A stretch of 64,000 nucleotides of DNA from Marchantia polymorpha subsp. ruderalis (Eukaryota > Streptophyta > Marchantiopsida > Marchantiales > Marchantiaceae). The stretch is taken from contig AP031351.1 of NCBI GenBank assembly GCA_037833965.1, positions 10,862,501 to 10,926,500 on the forward strand, written 5' to 3'. Shown here in pieces: positions 37,504-50,948 of this stretch; position 1 is the first letter of the stretch, and each line of letters begins with the position of its first letter. The notes under the pieces were generated by a model. That model did not search any database. It saw nothing but the letters and a program-made list of their open reading frames with translations, and was not told the origin of the DNA. The position numbers and the translations under genes were made by a program.

Positions 37504-38988
37504 AGGCACAGGAGAAGATCACATATAGTGGCCTTCCTGTGCACTTCCCGAAATTTGAGCTGTGAGTTTTTCAAATAGGATACCTCAAAATACTGATCGA
37601 ATGAATAATGCACTAGTAGACAAGTGAAATGAAACACGCGTGCGTTTACTGTCACCTTTGTTTTCTGAATATACCAACGACGGAACCTGCAATTATGTTA
37701 CCGTTCTTCCCTGAAAGTACAATTGGCATCCATCTGGAAGAGAAGATGATTTAAAGAAACTTTATAATTTTTGGGATTATCTACCAGATGATCTTCAGAA
37801 TTGAGATTTCCAGTCTGAGCAGTCGGAAAGGTTTATGCACACATTACTGCATATAGGAGACGGATTAAGGAAGCTTGTTCACAGAGTGTTCCTTCGATGC
37901 ATGAGTTGTACCTTTGATACAAAGGAGAGTAAGATTCTGAGCTAATTCACTTTCGAGTCGAAGGCGAAATAACTCAGTTTCTGGGATACTCGGAGCTAGG
38001 GAGTTTGTGATACTTCTCATTTTCACCAGCGCAGATCCATCGATGCTGCACTTTCATCGAAAACCTCTGAAATACGCTTAATTCTAGTAAAAGAGAGATA
38101 TATTTCTAGGAAGGTCACCAGGAGGCAAAGACTGCTAAAATGACACGCACGTAGTACTGTATGAGACCACCGCGCACGCACGGGATATCTAAACTTTACC
38201 ACTAATTGTGAGATAGATAAACACTGGATAGTGTACCAATAGATACTCTTTTAATGATACACATGCACCATTTGAAAAATTGAAAGTATGACAGCACGGA
38301 ATTGCTAGGTTACGTTAGCATTGCAATGTACAGAATTGTTTTAGTGCACCTGAATTGTCTAAGTTTATAAGTTTTACTAACAGTAGAAATTAATGATCTC
38401 TAAGGAAGAATTGCTGCACGCTACTCCTAATCATGTAGAAGACATATTAAAGCCATAAGTACCTCTCTTGCATAAAATTCTGGATTCTCGTGGAACAAAA
38501 AATTGGCATTATCTATGCATCTCTAGAGAGATAAATATGCCATTTTTTTGCATGAATGTCTCTGTGGATATATACATCCATGGCCAATCGAATGTAATAG
38601 AATCCTTAGTGAAAATAATGATATGAGTGTGATTTGCAACCGTAATTTTGTCAACAATAACTTTAGATCTGCCATATCGAGGAAAAATCTAAAGCCTACA
38701 TATTTTTGCTGACATATTTCTGTTGGAAACAGATAGTCAAAATTGAAGGTGTAAAAACAGCGATAATGATTGGTTTTATGGTCTCTATAAAACTGATAGA
38801 TCTGCAATAATATAAAAAAGATAATGGATAAAAAATCATCATCTCAAGAATTCCTGTCTACAGAATATCTATCATGCGATACATACATATACTATTCCAT
38901 GGAAAAAGATGCATGAACATCGTTAATTGGTAAATTAATAAATTGAGATCAAGTCCGTTAGCCTTGGAGTCTTGACCAAGTGTGAAAC

Positions 38989-38992
<4 letters not shown>

Positions 38993-39023
<31 letters not shown>
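38993..39023. repeat. (TA)n microsatellite
   Basis: About fifteen uninterrupted TA dinucleotides, followed by TCTCGATTG. A length-variable site of no evident function. Confidence 0.95.
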
Positions 39024-39026
<3 letters not shown>

Positions 39027-39307
39027 GATTGATAATATATTTATTCTTACAAAATTATAAGATTAAAATCTAATAATCACATGTATGAATTAAAGATGAT
39101 CTGAAAAATATACAAACAAAAAGTTACATCAAAGATTTGGAACACTAAACCGGGTTATCTAACTTTATCTTGGATTCCCGATTGAATCTCATGAGACCTG
39201 GCCAACCAATCTCAAACTCGTTGTGGCGAAAAAGCAAGTGGAACAGATCGCTGCTCAGGGTTTGACTACATGCTGGATTCTCAGTGCACGTCTGCAAAAT
39301 GCCGGGC

Positions 39308-39418
39308 TCAACGATTTTCCACAGCTTCAATCCACTTCCTGATTTTCGGCTTGGAGCCTAGCGCTTTGTCACGTTCTAACATGGCGAGTACAGTCTGTGC
39401 GTCGGCTCGAAGGTGAAA
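39308..39418 (-). CDS. Possible orphan exon, product unknown
   Basis: On the minus strand a pyrimidine-rich stretch ending CTTCCAG is followed by 36 sense codons and a stop. The peptide begins FHLRADAQTVLAMLERDKAL and goes on with a basic KIRKWIEAVE segment, which looks protein-like. I do not recognise it and cannot find a matching upstream exon. It could be the last exon of a minus-strand gene, a fragment, or chance. Confidence 0.2.
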   Translation of the reverse strand, partial: FHLRADAQTVLAMLERDKALGSKPKIRKWIEAVENR

Positions 39419-40859
39419 CTGGAAGTGAAAAGAAAAGTCCTTTGTCTACTGCCAACAGGGAATGCAAGAAATCCAAACAGGCAGCAATGCAGAAAAGTGG
39501 GATGTTGAATTATTGAGTCGATCTCACGCCACGAAGACCAAGATTTTATTTATCCACAGACAGTTAAGTGGCCTGAATTCGCCACTCAGCAGTGCGTCAG
39601 CGATTTTGGGCTGACATGCACGCACCCAGCAGAAGAAAAGGGTCTCCTTCTGTCATGAACATCTTCTCCAAGCTGCAAGTGGGCTCCATACAACTTGAGT
39701 GCCATTTTTGGAGATCGCCATGTCTTGAATACGCTAATTGAGGACGTACACCAGCTCCACAATCAAGTTCTACTCATGAGTTACGACGCATTTCAGATAC
39801 AAATCCCAAATACAAATTCATGCACGCCAGTTCGTGCGCTACATACAAGGAAACTGCTCGTTGACATCATCTATTTGTCTTCTACTGCTTCAGAGTATGA
39901 GCCTCGATTGAACTTCAAAACAGAGCCATGTTACAACTCCGCGGGAATCAACTACCATGACCCCAGTAAGGCTCGCATCTACAAACTTTCTCAAGTGGAA
40001 ATGGAGAGAAAGTATAAGCAATGGCTTATGCAATGTAAGGGGGAGCAAAAAGTTCCCAAGGAATGATCGATAGTCCTTGAAATTTTTTTCTGGGCACCTT
40101 TCAAAGTCCCATGAAATTCCCTGCATTTCCCATAGATCCCTGCTACGGGACTGCCATAAACGTTTACGACTGAAACCTCCGACTTTGAAGTCATATGTGT
40201 CGATTAGAATTTATTTTTTTGTAGTTTCGGATGAGAAAGAATGCTGGAGCTGCCAAGGTAGGAATTGCGAGCAGTTGGACGAAGATTTGTCTGATACCAG
40301 CCCATCAAAAGCTCTATCTTTCTCATCTGCGGGATACCTGGATCGAACGTGTTCCATGAATCCTCAGATCCCTGGAACATGCCTTCAAAATAAGTGAGCT
40401 TCGAAGTTATTTTGACATCGATATCGCTTTTTAAATTCGAGTAGCAAAACCTTCGAACTTCAACACACATCTTCATTGTTAGACGTGCATTCTGGTGGCG
40501 GAGCAGGTGAGACTGCTTGCATTCAAGAGAAGCACCGATGCTTAGTAGACGTGGTCAAAAAGCTCGCTTCGTTCTGCTTCAGACCATTTTCTGAGCTTGT
40601 TGCGCTCATGTCGGCCATTTTTGGAAGGAAGAGGAGGAAGCAAAAGCAAGGGATGAAGGAATTGACGATGTAGAAGGCATCATATATTGAGGTAAGATGC
40701 TTTTCGGCTTCATCTGCGCCATCATGATATGATAGTCTCCTGTTGGGAACGAGAAGTCAGCAGTTGCAGCGATGGAATCACGTCAGGATCGGACGAGAAC
40801 GAGCCTTTTCTCGCAGGCCCAGCGCATTGGAGCTCCACAGATGTGAAGAGAAACTCACC

Positions 40860-40970
40860 AGTCTCACAGCCATCGAGACGCACAGTTGTGCCCAGCGTTG
40901 TCAGTGCGCATCGCGAGATCATCTTCGACGAGAGCAGCAACTGGGCTCGATGGCGTCTTAGCAAGCCCCC
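40860..40970 (+). mobile_element. Possible Ty1/copia polyprotein scrap (fossil)
   Basis: One frame reads VVSAHREIIFDESSNWARW, which resembles the segment following integrase in copia polyproteins (typically SRDVIFDE..SW). The resemblance is confined to about 20 residues and no LTRs or other domains are seen nearby, so it may be chance. If real it is an old, broken remnant. Confidence 0.2.
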
Positions 40971-42539
40971 ACTGCATTTCCTACTCGCGTCCCGCAAATG
41001 CCAACGGAGATTACGTCCAATTTCGTCGTCACGAGGATTTGAACTGTCGGACGATGAGCTGCATTGCATACCCGATGAAATAGCTCCTATTGCCCTCAAC
41101 TCAGAGCACCCCGGGGGCTACGCAGCACCATCCAAGGTGTTGTTCTAGGTCCACCGAGTGGCATCGACAATGGCCACGAAGTTATTGCTCTTTCAAGAGT
41201 GAAGAGTGAAATTTGCTCCAGACTGCGTTCGAACAAAGTTTTGGAGCAGAAGCGAGGGCAAACCGAATCGTCAGAGACTGTTACCGAGATTTGGAGGGCT
41301 TTGATTTGAAGCTCCCCTGCTGATTCCTTAATTCGTATTCGAGATATTACAGTCGCAAATCGACGATTTTAGCAAATCCCAGGAGAAGGTGAAGACTAGA
41401 AGACTCTGTTGCCATGGCTGCCATTGCTCCTGCCGTTTACGATTTAGTCTGAGATTGATGCAGTTCCCATTAAAAGTTCGACGTCTACTTAAGAATAAGT
41501 CGCAAGCAGCTGACGGATCCAGAAAAGACAGTCAATCTGAGACCGAACATTTGCATCGGGACCCATGTCTCACGTGATCCGACACTAACGGCCCTCATTC
41601 TTCAAAAGTCCACGCGCAAATACAAGACCAGACAAAAGGCAGCGACCGCTAACGTCTCCCAAACTCGGATAAACGTCTGTACCGGTCAAGACCACATGCA
41701 GCTCGGCGCAACGACTGAGCCGTCCCCTCGAGCGAGAGAGACGATGGTCGAGAGCAGGATTTCAGACTCGATAATGAACTTTGAAGAAGAAGAAGAAGCT
41801 CGAGCCTCGTGATCGATCAGGGCCACGGCTCTGACATGCTGAGCCTGATGATGAGTTTTGTGGCAGCAGTGCCAGCATGCGTCTAGGATCTCTAAACCTT
41901 CTCTCTCTCTCCCTGATTGAACACACGAGGAAAGAAGTTCTTACGGTTTGACGCATATTGACCGAATCATGTTCGTTCTTCAGACGCTGAGAGAGGCTTG
42001 CAGGTCAAGTTGTTCTTGAGCAAGGAAAAGAAATGAATGAGTAAGTGAGTGAGTGAGTGCTGACAGTACATTCTCCATTGACTTGGGCGCCGACAAGCAC
42101 TCGGAATCACTCACTTTTGTCACTCTAGATTTTGTCGGTTTTCAGCTCATCCTTGGGCTATGAACGGCCCCATTGCATTTACAATACCAAAAGGCTTGCT
42201 TTCCGTGCTGCGAGCTGTTGCTGTGCCTCCTGTCTGCTCTCTCACTTGACTCGTGATCCATTGCACCCATCGTTTCTGGCAAGGTGCTATTTGTTGCCTC
42301 TGGATCAGCGCTCTCGACTCTGTCACACTTTTGCCTGCTCCCTCGGCTCCAGATCTGATCTCATCACTAGATTTCATCCGTTTGACTCTCCACGAAAGGT
42401 TACAGGACGACATCATGCGACAAAGTTCAAAGGTGCGATCGTGTATGATTTGGTTTGGTCCTAATAGTGACATACAAGCATATCTTAGAATGTGTACAGT
42501 ATTATCGTAGTGCTACGAAGGATGACATATAAGTACATC

Positions 42540-45500
42540 CACTTTTGAAAATTCACTACAAGTAATTAAACTGAATGATTAAGTTAGATCTCTTGCAAGC
42601 TCAAAATTTGTCAAGACACTTACAATTTTCGAGGTCTTGACATGACATCATTGAATTTCTTTTGTGTAGATGAAGATAAAAAGCTTGCAATAGTTTCAGT
42701 TTTACAGATGTTTAGATTTCGTGACAATCTAAACAATGGAAGTAGAACTGATTTGATATTTTCACAAAGTCATAACCTTAAGATGATTTTCTTTGACATT
42801 ATACAGTTATTGTTTAATAAGATTCGGATAAGCAACTGTAATAAATAATTATATTTATAGAGCCATATTAGATTATTATTTTTTTATTACTTTTATTATG
42901 AAAAAAGTATCCAAGAAAAAATTAGTACATAGGAAAAATCTATAAATCTAATATCTGAAATAGAAGTAATTTTCTTTGTATCAATTTGTTAGTTTTTGAA
43001 AGAAACAATTATCGAACCACATGATATAAAGAGAAGATTATTACATCCTCCTGATTTGTATCAATTTCAATAGGTTGATATGTTTAGAGCTTTGAATTTA
43101 TAAAAGATGGTGTAGAATTTCAAGTTGTTTGATGTAAGAATTGAAATCTATATTAACTTGGATATTGAAAAAAAAGAATTTATTTAATTTTAGAATATAT
43201 TTATCATTAATGCTGATATTTTTATGGTAAATTTAAATTAGTATAAAGAAAAATAAAGATCAAAAAATTTCCAAAAAAAAGTTTATCTAAGAACAAAAGT
43301 CATAAATAAAACTTGAAGAATCAAAGTAATAATACATAACGCTCCAATCAACAAATTTGAAGTGCTAGATGCATGATTTAAATGAAATTAAAATGTAATT
43401 TTAAGATTGTAATTTCAAAATTTTAGAATAGACTGAAATCATCAAAAAATGTGTTGTCCATTTTGCTGAAAAAAGTATGCAGTGTTATTATTTTCATTGC
43501 ATACTAATGAAAATAGTAAGTATGGTAGTTGTAGTGTGAATAATATATGCTACATTTTGATGAAAAAAATTATTAGAAAAAATAATTTTTTGTTAATAAA
43601 TCCATGTAGATTTATTTTATGTTTACAGATTTTATCAGATTCTATAATTCAATTGCAAATAATAACAAACTAAATAAACATATTACAAATTTTTTTGCCA
43701 AGATTTACCTGTCGTATGCAAATGCAATTCATATATAAATAAATAAATAAATATATATATTAGTTGATTTTGGATTTTTCATTGATATAAAGAATATTTT
43801 TGTTTTTGTGAAGGTATTCTGATTTTTTGTCATAATTTTAACATTGATATTGATGATAAATCTCAAAAAGTTAAGTGATTAAGAGTGATGTGATTTTTTT
43901 AACAACTAAAAAAAATAGCCATATAAAAGAAATCATTTTATTATTTTACTAAGAATAATAATCATTGTTTCTATAATGATAGCTTATTATAAGTTACCAA
44001 AATTTGTATTAGTCTTTAATGATCTGCCCCTTATTAATGTGATGAGGATGATAATCCGTGTATTTTTTATGTTTATTTTGCGAATATTTGTAGAAAAAAC
44101 CTAACATAGTTGTTTTTCATGATATAGCATCAAAATCGAATTAAATTTAAATAGAATCGTAATTAAAACTAATCCATAGCCAGAATTTGATAAAGTATAA
44201 CAGAAGTTAACGTGATTTTTAATTGGTTTAATAGTAGTCACATGGAATATTTGAAATTGACAAGATATTTTGTTTCCCTAGAACATCATGTCTATAAAAA
44301 ACATCATAAAAAATTAACATATTGTCAATTTTGATCAACTAAAAAATGTTAATTCATCGTCAGTTAATTTTGCAATATACATTCATGCATGAAAGTGCAT
44401 TTATTTTTTAATGTAAACACATTTTTGCTTTAATTTTTCATTTTTCAAATTGTTTTATGAATAGCATATAAATATAAAATCCATGATTAAAGATTTGGAA
44501 ATACCCTAGAATATTTGATATTACACATCAAAGATCCTCAAATGTATATTTCTTGTTGACATCTTAATAAGTCTTGGTCATGGCAAGAACAGTATTAAGT
44601 TTGGATGCAAATCATTATAGCAAATGAAACTTTTTTTAACTTGTTGTAAAAAATGATTGAAATTAAAATTTTCTATATTGATGTAATCAATATAAAATAC
44701 AAAGAGTATGATTACATAAATAGTACATGAAAGCCTGAAGTGAGAAGCTTGAGAATTGATCACAATCTTGTAGCTTTACATGTTGAACCTTACAAATAAC
44801 TTTATTAGCATAGTTGCATTAAGTTAAATATATTTTTACACACTTTGATTTTATTTTTTAACTTCATCTTCAATATTTGATTTGACAAAAACGTTGTATT
44901 TTTCATTTATAAATTTTTTAGATTTTAAAGTTTAATATTTGTTAACCTGTAATTTAGTAGTATTTGATTTCTTCAATTGAAAATTATATGTGGCTTCAAA
45001 TCCTTAAATTTAGAATTTGAAGCTAAATCCTAGGTATATATATATATTTTGGATTTAAATTTGAACATTAAAATCATAACAAAGTAAAGTAATCAATGAT
45101 GTTGATTAACATTGAAGTTGAAATTTTTGGAAAAACAATTAAGTTGTTACAATTAAGATTATTTTAATATTGGTGAAGATGATTTGAATTTATAAACAAA
45201 AAAAAATTATTACTTTATACAAATGAAAAGAACAAGCATAGCAATGAAGGCTTCAATTTTCAGTATGATATGATGTGATGATTATCATGAAAACACTAGA
45301 CTTTGAATTGGATTTAATCAAATATGATAAACGTGATGGTTATGTGTTGAAAAAGAAACATGACAAGCTAAAAGCTAAAGATTTAAGAAACTTGTTGAGA
45401 ATAAAACTTTCAATTTTAACAACCTTTACTTTCAAAAAAAAAATTAGATTATTAAAAAACGAATTAAAAAATTTTAATATTACATTCACAATTTTTTCGT

Positions 45501-47700
45501 TTTGAAAAAAATAAATAATTTTAACAATTTACAATTTTTTGAAGATCTTAATTTTTTTTCATTGTAAATAATTGTCAAATATGTATAATTTTTTGAAGCT
45601 GATATTTTATTATTATATTTCTTGTTTTATTGTATATTATTACTAGAAAAAACATAAAAATTATATTTTGAATATTTTATTGACAAAAAATCTATAATAA
45701 AAGATCACGATGACATCTTTTTCATCCAATATTAAACAGAATTTTATTTCATGATGATAATATTCACATAACGAAGATTATATTAAATTAAATAGATGGT
45801 TCAAATATAGAAATAAAATATATTAATAGCACTTTGGTATTAATATATGTCTATTTATTATTCTAATTTTTAAGTTATATCCCAATCTCTTTGAGTGAAG
45901 TTTTAAAAAAATTTGCTTAACAAAAAAAAATGCAATTATATCTTTATTACTGTATTCAAGTATAAAAATATATACATGCTAGATGGTAATATAATTTGAG
46001 ATGAAGTTTATTTTATTACACTTTGATTTAAGATTACTCATGTTTGACATTGTAAAATGTTACACATGTATTATAGCTACTTGAAAAATATTTACAAACT
46101 AATTTTTCAACCATAAAAATTAATTTTGAATTAAAGTTTTGCAAACATTTTGTTTTGAGTTAACATCATAAAAAATATTTGTCAGTAAAAAAAATTTAAT
46201 TGATTTCAAAGATTGTTTACGTAAATTTTGACAATAAACTTGTGTAAAATATTGTTTCAAATTGTGATGTGCAATTACTGATGAATAAAAATTCATGAAA
46301 GCTAAGGTAATTTTGAAATTTTTTCTATTGATTGATATCAAATAATTGTACAAGCTAAAATATAATTAAACAATATTTTAAAAATGAATAAAAAATGAAG
46401 ATAAGAACCAAAGACTTTCTACATGAGACAAATGTGAATTAAATATATTGTTTTTTATATACATGTTACAATTTAAATTGTGTGTACATTTTTTGTAGCA
46501 TTTTTTGAATTTATGTATGAAATAAATATAAACACTACATTTTTCAATGTTGTAGCACATTTGATTTAAGATTACTAGTTGATTTAAAGAAGTAAAAAAT
46601 TGCTTGTACATTGCAAATTTCACTTCACTTTGTTTTTCCTTTTTATATTGCATTTTTATTGTAATAATACCCTGATAAATTTAAAATATTTTATATTGAA
46701 ATAAAACCAAAATCATACTTTTACAAGAACAATATAATAATTTCTTTTAAACAAAATCATATAAATTATTTCATATCATGAATCAAAGTACCAAATTTGT
46801 TTGAACGTGACATCTACTATATTAATGTGATTGTATTGTGTTCAAACACATTATTAATTTTTCATAGCAGGGTTACCATTAGGATGATGATGCACTATGT
46901 AGCAATGTTACTTAGTAAGATTTATGCGTGCATATAGGAGCAGATCTGTCTATTAGAATAGGTGTAGTTATAGCTATTTTTTTATTTCTGTTGGTAGTAT
47001 GTGAAGAGAGTAAAGTTCATAACTTAGTTGAATTAAGATTGTTCACATTCATCTTCATATATATTTGTAAGTAGCTTACTCTGCAAAATAGTTAGGTTAA
47101 AGTTTAAATTGGTTTTTTTCCAACTTCACACTTTATGAATAGAATAATGAGTGATTTTTTTAACTTCATATACATTTTGACAAAATCGTTTATGAAGTTT
47201 ATTGTGAATTTTTTTAGATAAATTGATTGTGAGGTACTTTTCTATTTTCTTATAGTATATGTATTCATGAGGAGATTGTGATCTGGTATATACATGCAGA
47301 AAAGACACCTTAAACATTGAATCATTTGACTTATATTTTTTTTAAAGTAGATTGTTTATAGTGATGGAATAACCTGTAATTTTTTTAAAAAATAACTTCA
47401 ATCTTTTATCGTCATCAAGAAAAGTTTTCAACTTGACAACTTCAAGAAATCCTGTCATAGAACGGTATGAGATTTGAGTACTGGAAGAGTACTTCAACCT
47501 TTTCACCTTAAAATATATAAAGTGTGAGTATCTTACTAATTTTTTTTGATTCTCCTAATCAAAATTTAGTGTAGATTTTTAATCTTATTTGAATTGAAAG
47601 ACATCTTGATAACTTGAATCTAACCAATTTTACAAACGTTATTAGCATCTAATGCATGAATTGTATGCATTTGCCACTTTTAAACTAATGTGAGGAATTT
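42540..47700. other. AT-rich gene desert
   Basis: About 5 kb of very AT-rich, CpG-poor sequence with stops in all frames and no ORF above about 90 codons. I find no gene, terminal repeats or RNA gene. Composition matches the AT block at 19-23 kb, suggesting decayed repeat DNA, although I could not align the two blocks by eye over long stretches. Confidence 0.6.
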
Positions 47701-49490
47701 CCGCCAATTAAAAATCCTATCGTGAGCTGAATGAGAGGAAAAGCTAGTTTCCGCGGAGCTGCCTATATCTTGCAGGTTTTATTAACATTCTGCCATAATA
47801 TACAGTTAAGGGTATTTGTGATGTTAAATCTTGTCTTCTTAACCATAATTATCTCCAACCATGGTTAAGTGTGATTTGTTTGGTTAGTTACATAATAGGT
47901 TCTTGGCTACATATATTGAGCCGCTTGATATGAGAAATTAAATTGTATCTCTCACAGCAGCTGCTATGCACTTTGAATTTCATTGAAACATTCGTGGTGG
48001 TGGATGTTCGTAAAGTTGAACCATGTATAAAATGAGAAAAGTTGGCTCTAAGTTGGCTGTATGTTAACTTTTTTGTTTTTTCCGGAGCTCATAGCTTTGT
48101 TATGGCCATAAAATAATTGGTGTGGTAAGTTGACAACAGTCTTGTCGTCACTGGATTTTGTAGCTCAAAGAAAGAAATGTAAAGAATGGATGTCGTTACC
48201 AAGCTCTGCTTTAAATGGGTCCCAAGCAAATCTTTTAAAGTCATGTTCTTACATTATCCTTCACATGCATGGATGCGCCCTCCACTGTACGCCACCCCAA
48301 AGAATAAGAGTTGTAATATGACGTGTAACATGATGCTAACTCGATTTGGGAAAAAAAAACTTTAAGATCGAAGCGCTGCTTGTAAAATCGGTGCCAATCA
48401 GTTCCGATCTGTGCGAGTCAGCTCAAAAATTTCCGTCATTTAATCACTCGATCCCGTCGTCGTGCGGCATCGTTATGATTCTGGGAATAGTTGGGACTCC
48501 TTACACATTCAGCGAGTCAAGGACTGCACAAAGCTACAACAACAAGGTATAGTGATCTCGATCTCGTAGCCAGCCAGCGGCCCGCCCTCCCAGAACTCGA
48601 AGCATGAACGTTAAGGCATTTGAATGTCGTTCAGATCCCCGACCTCCAGAGATTGCGTGTACGTACGTCCTCGAGACAACGCCTCACACAAGGAAGGAGG
48701 CAAGGAGAAGCGGGCGAGTGACCCCAATGCCCTGCGCATTCGCATAAGTTATATTTGGCCGGCATGTTGTGTGGATTTAGGTACATTCGCCGAAATGCAA
48801 ATGCAAATGCATGAATGCATGCAGCGAGGGCGAGGAACGAGTACACGGAGGCTGAATGTGATGCGATCCGTGGCACTGGATCCTCGGTACTGTGCCGTGA
48901 AACAGCCTCGGACTGTACATGACACCGGCAGTCACAGTCGCGCAGTTCGACTCGTCTCTCGTCGAGGAATGATGAGGGACATGTTTGCTATTGGGGCTGG
49001 GCCATGTTACCCAGTTTGCCCGTTGGCTGCTGGGATCCATGCACGATTTATTCGATGGCTCTTTCATCGTTCTGAGAACGATGAGGACCTTTCCGGTCAG
49101 CGAGTCACCCGCGGCTCCCGACCTCGCAGGCCCAGAAACGGTACTCTCCACCGTCCCGGAATCCGACCGGGCCGACATCGTCGCCTCCCCGGCCCGGGGA
49201 GGGGAGAATCGTTGCTGGGCAGTGGGGCGAGAGCAGGAGACAAATCCGGACAGCAGAAAGTGCTTTCAACGGCATGTTGGAGTACCGCAGACTGCGTGGG
49301 CCCCACCTCACATCTCGCCCCCGGTTCTGCTGTCTGATGCGAGCCGAGCCGAGGCCACGGCCAATCCACAGACTCCACAGAATCCGGGACTGTGACCGAG
49401 CCGACGACGACGGCCAAGAACCGACTCCCGTCGGCGTCAGTGACGGTCGATTCCGTCAGTCCGATCCGGTTGCCGGTGGTGGTTCTATCC
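47700..49490. other. Transition into GC-rich upstream region
   Basis: Composition shifts from AT-rich to GC-rich at about 48.1-48.6 kb. A small inverted repeat (CTTAACCAT and ATGGTTAAG) spans 47838-47869. ORFs at 48624-49337 and on the opposite strand are in GC-rich DNA and match no family I know. It is probably distal promoter DNA of the ARF-GAP gene or an untranslated transcript. Confidence 0.4.
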
Positions 49491-49493
49491 ATT

Positions 49494-49562
49494 GTCTATT
49501 TGCTACCCCATACAACGTACGTGGCGAAGAAGAGTTAAGGGCTGAATCTCGCCCGAAGATCA
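49494..49562 (+). repeat. 69-bp direct repeat, copy A
   Basis: Pairs with 49997-50065: I count 6 differences over 69 bases, with no gap, and the last 26 bases identical. Both copies run from GTCTATTTGCTACC to CGCCCGAAGATCA. The 434 bases between the copies are AT-rich, unlike the GC-rich DNA on both sides. Confidence 0.9.
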
Positions 49563-49996
49563 GGGGTGGAAAAACCCGATTTTTATCTAAGATAATTTCG
49601 GGTTAATAAGATAACCTTATTTCAACAACAGTTTTGATCAATTGTATTAGATTATTAGCATCTAATCAATACAGACCAGTGTAGTAACAAATAGTTCATG
49701 TTTTTAGGAATTCATCATCCTCGGATTCATAATCATCCATGAACCCTATCAACCTCGAATAATTTTGGGTTAGTGATATTTTTTGAGACCACCAGATAGT
49801 TTGTGTTAATAAATATTAGCTTCTCCTATCCCATACTGTTGCGCAGTTTTGAATATATATTCTCAACATTACCGACGCTCTACAAATCTAAAAATGTATA
49901 CATTGAAAACCCAATTTCATACCAATAAATAATTCAGAGTGTTTTTAGAAAAACTTTTTTAACCTGATTGTATAAAACATGATGGTGCCAGCCTTG
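49563..49996. other. AT-rich insert between two direct repeats
   Basis: This 434-bp spacer has AT-rich composition inside an otherwise GC-rich upstream region. It contains TTCGGGTTAATAA and TTTTGGGTTAGTGAT, which are vaguely alike. I found no clear terminal inverted repeats or TG...CA ends. It could be an inserted element that came with a local duplication of the 69-bp flank. Confidence 0.5.
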
Positions 49997-50065
49997 GTCT
50001 ATTTGCTACCTCCGACAACGGACGTGGCGAAGAAGGGTCAAGGGCTGAATCTCGCCCGAAGATCA
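49997..50065 (+). repeat. 69-bp direct repeat, copy B
   Basis: Second copy of the repeat at 49494-49562, about 0.88 kb upstream of the ARF-GAP start codon. See copy A for the match. Confidence 0.9.
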
Positions 50066-50359
50066 TCCGGTGTCCAGTCGGACAGCGACGGTGTGCTCGC
50101 CGCAATTGGACCGTATATGGGGAGCGGCACCGTCGAGGAGGGAGTAACATTAAGAGGCGACCGAGCGCAGTAAGAGGGGGGTGGGGAGGGAAGCGTATGA
50201 AGGCAGGGAGGGCCTCGACGGACGCCTTCTTTAGCTGCAATGCAGCTGCACAGGAGCGAAAGCAGGCGAGGGACGAGGACGAGGAGGCTGAGCTGGAGTC
50301 AGGGGCCGCTGAAAATGGCGAGGACGAGCGGAGAGGAGCCGAGGGGCGATCGGCGATGC

Positions 50360-50948
50360 GAGTTTTGATTGAGCATTGGGAGCCTTGAGCTGCGCTGCGC
50401 TGGGCCTGCCTCTTGTGCTTGCTGCTGCTGCTGCTGCTGCTGCCCTGCGTCTGCTCTGCTCTGCTGCTGCTGCTGCCCTGGCCCGGCGCTGCTCTTCTTT
50501 GCTGCATCATCGATTCGCCCATTGGCACGCCCGACGTGCTATATTTGAGACGGCAGCGCACGCGCACGCGCCCACATACATTTGGATCGTTTTGCGGTAG
50601 GCACGACGCGGTGCGTGTCGGCCTGCAAGATCTCGCTCTCAGAATCGCAGGCGAGTCTAGCGAGACTCCATTGTGCTCAAGAAGGGATCGCAATTCTTGG
50701 CGTCCGCTCAGACGGAGGCGACCTAGACGAGGCGAGGCGAGGCGAGGCGAGGCGGGGCGGGGCGGGAGCACGCGACGAGACGAGACGCGCAGCATCTTTG
50801 GGCTTGAAGCATTCGGTAGTGGGCGGCAGGCAGGAGGAGCTCGCAGGGTCGGTAGGGTTGTCGCGCACGGACATTGTGGTTGGTGCAGGCAGGACGGGAG
50901 CTGGGAACCGGAATTTGTCGAAGAGTAAGGCGCTAGCGCAGAGCGGTC
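50360..50948 (+). promoter_or_regulatory. CpG-rich, ATG-free leader/promoter of the ARF-GAP gene
   Basis: No ATG occurs on the plus strand from about 50360 to the start codon at 50949, as expected of a 5' untranslated leader in GC-rich DNA. It holds CTG/TGC repeats at about 50420-50478, a TATA-like CTATATTT at 50539-50546 and GAGGC repeats at about 50730-50760. The transcription start cannot be fixed by eye; a leader intron is possible. Confidence 0.5.
50420..50478. repeat. (CTG)n-type microsatellite
   Basis: A run of about eight GCT units, then an imperfect part and a further run of about five, upstream of the TATA-like element of the ARF-GAP gene. Confidence 0.85.

Larger units (their letters stand above)
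36930..39120. other. 3' flank of the SPC3 gene and non-coding DNA
   Basis: It contains the probable 3' UTR, a 154-base tandem duplication (separate entry) and then moderately AT-rich DNA with only short ORFs. An AT dinucleotide run lies at 38993-39023. I see no gene. Confidence 0.55.
39120..42540. other. Mixed region with exon-like fragments, no supported gene
   Basis: Several short pieces look like exons but do not join into a recognisable gene. A minus-strand frame at 39308-39418 follows a pyrimidine-rich CAG acceptor. A plus-strand frame runs to a stop at 40066, with NFKTEPCYN and YHDPSKARIY. A strong acceptor (poly-T then TAG) ends at 40223, followed by a GTAGGA donor at 40257. A further possible acceptor lies near 40481. 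At about 40880-40960 the frame reads REIIFDESSNW. These may be a decayed or lineage-specific gene, or transposon debris. Confidence 0.35.

Noticed and set aside
47915-47935. TTGAGCCGCTTGATAT, similar to miR171
   Set aside because: The 3' half does not match and no complementary arm for a hairpin lies nearby.
48624-49337. 237-codon plus-strand ORF in GC-rich DNA
   Set aside because: No domain, an opposing minus-strand frame of similar length, and its first codon is not ATG.
49959-50795. 278-codon minus-strand ORF upstream of the ARF-GAP gene
   Set aside because: Its S/R/A-rich sequence derives from CTG and GAGGC repeats; it lies opposite the probable promoter and leader.
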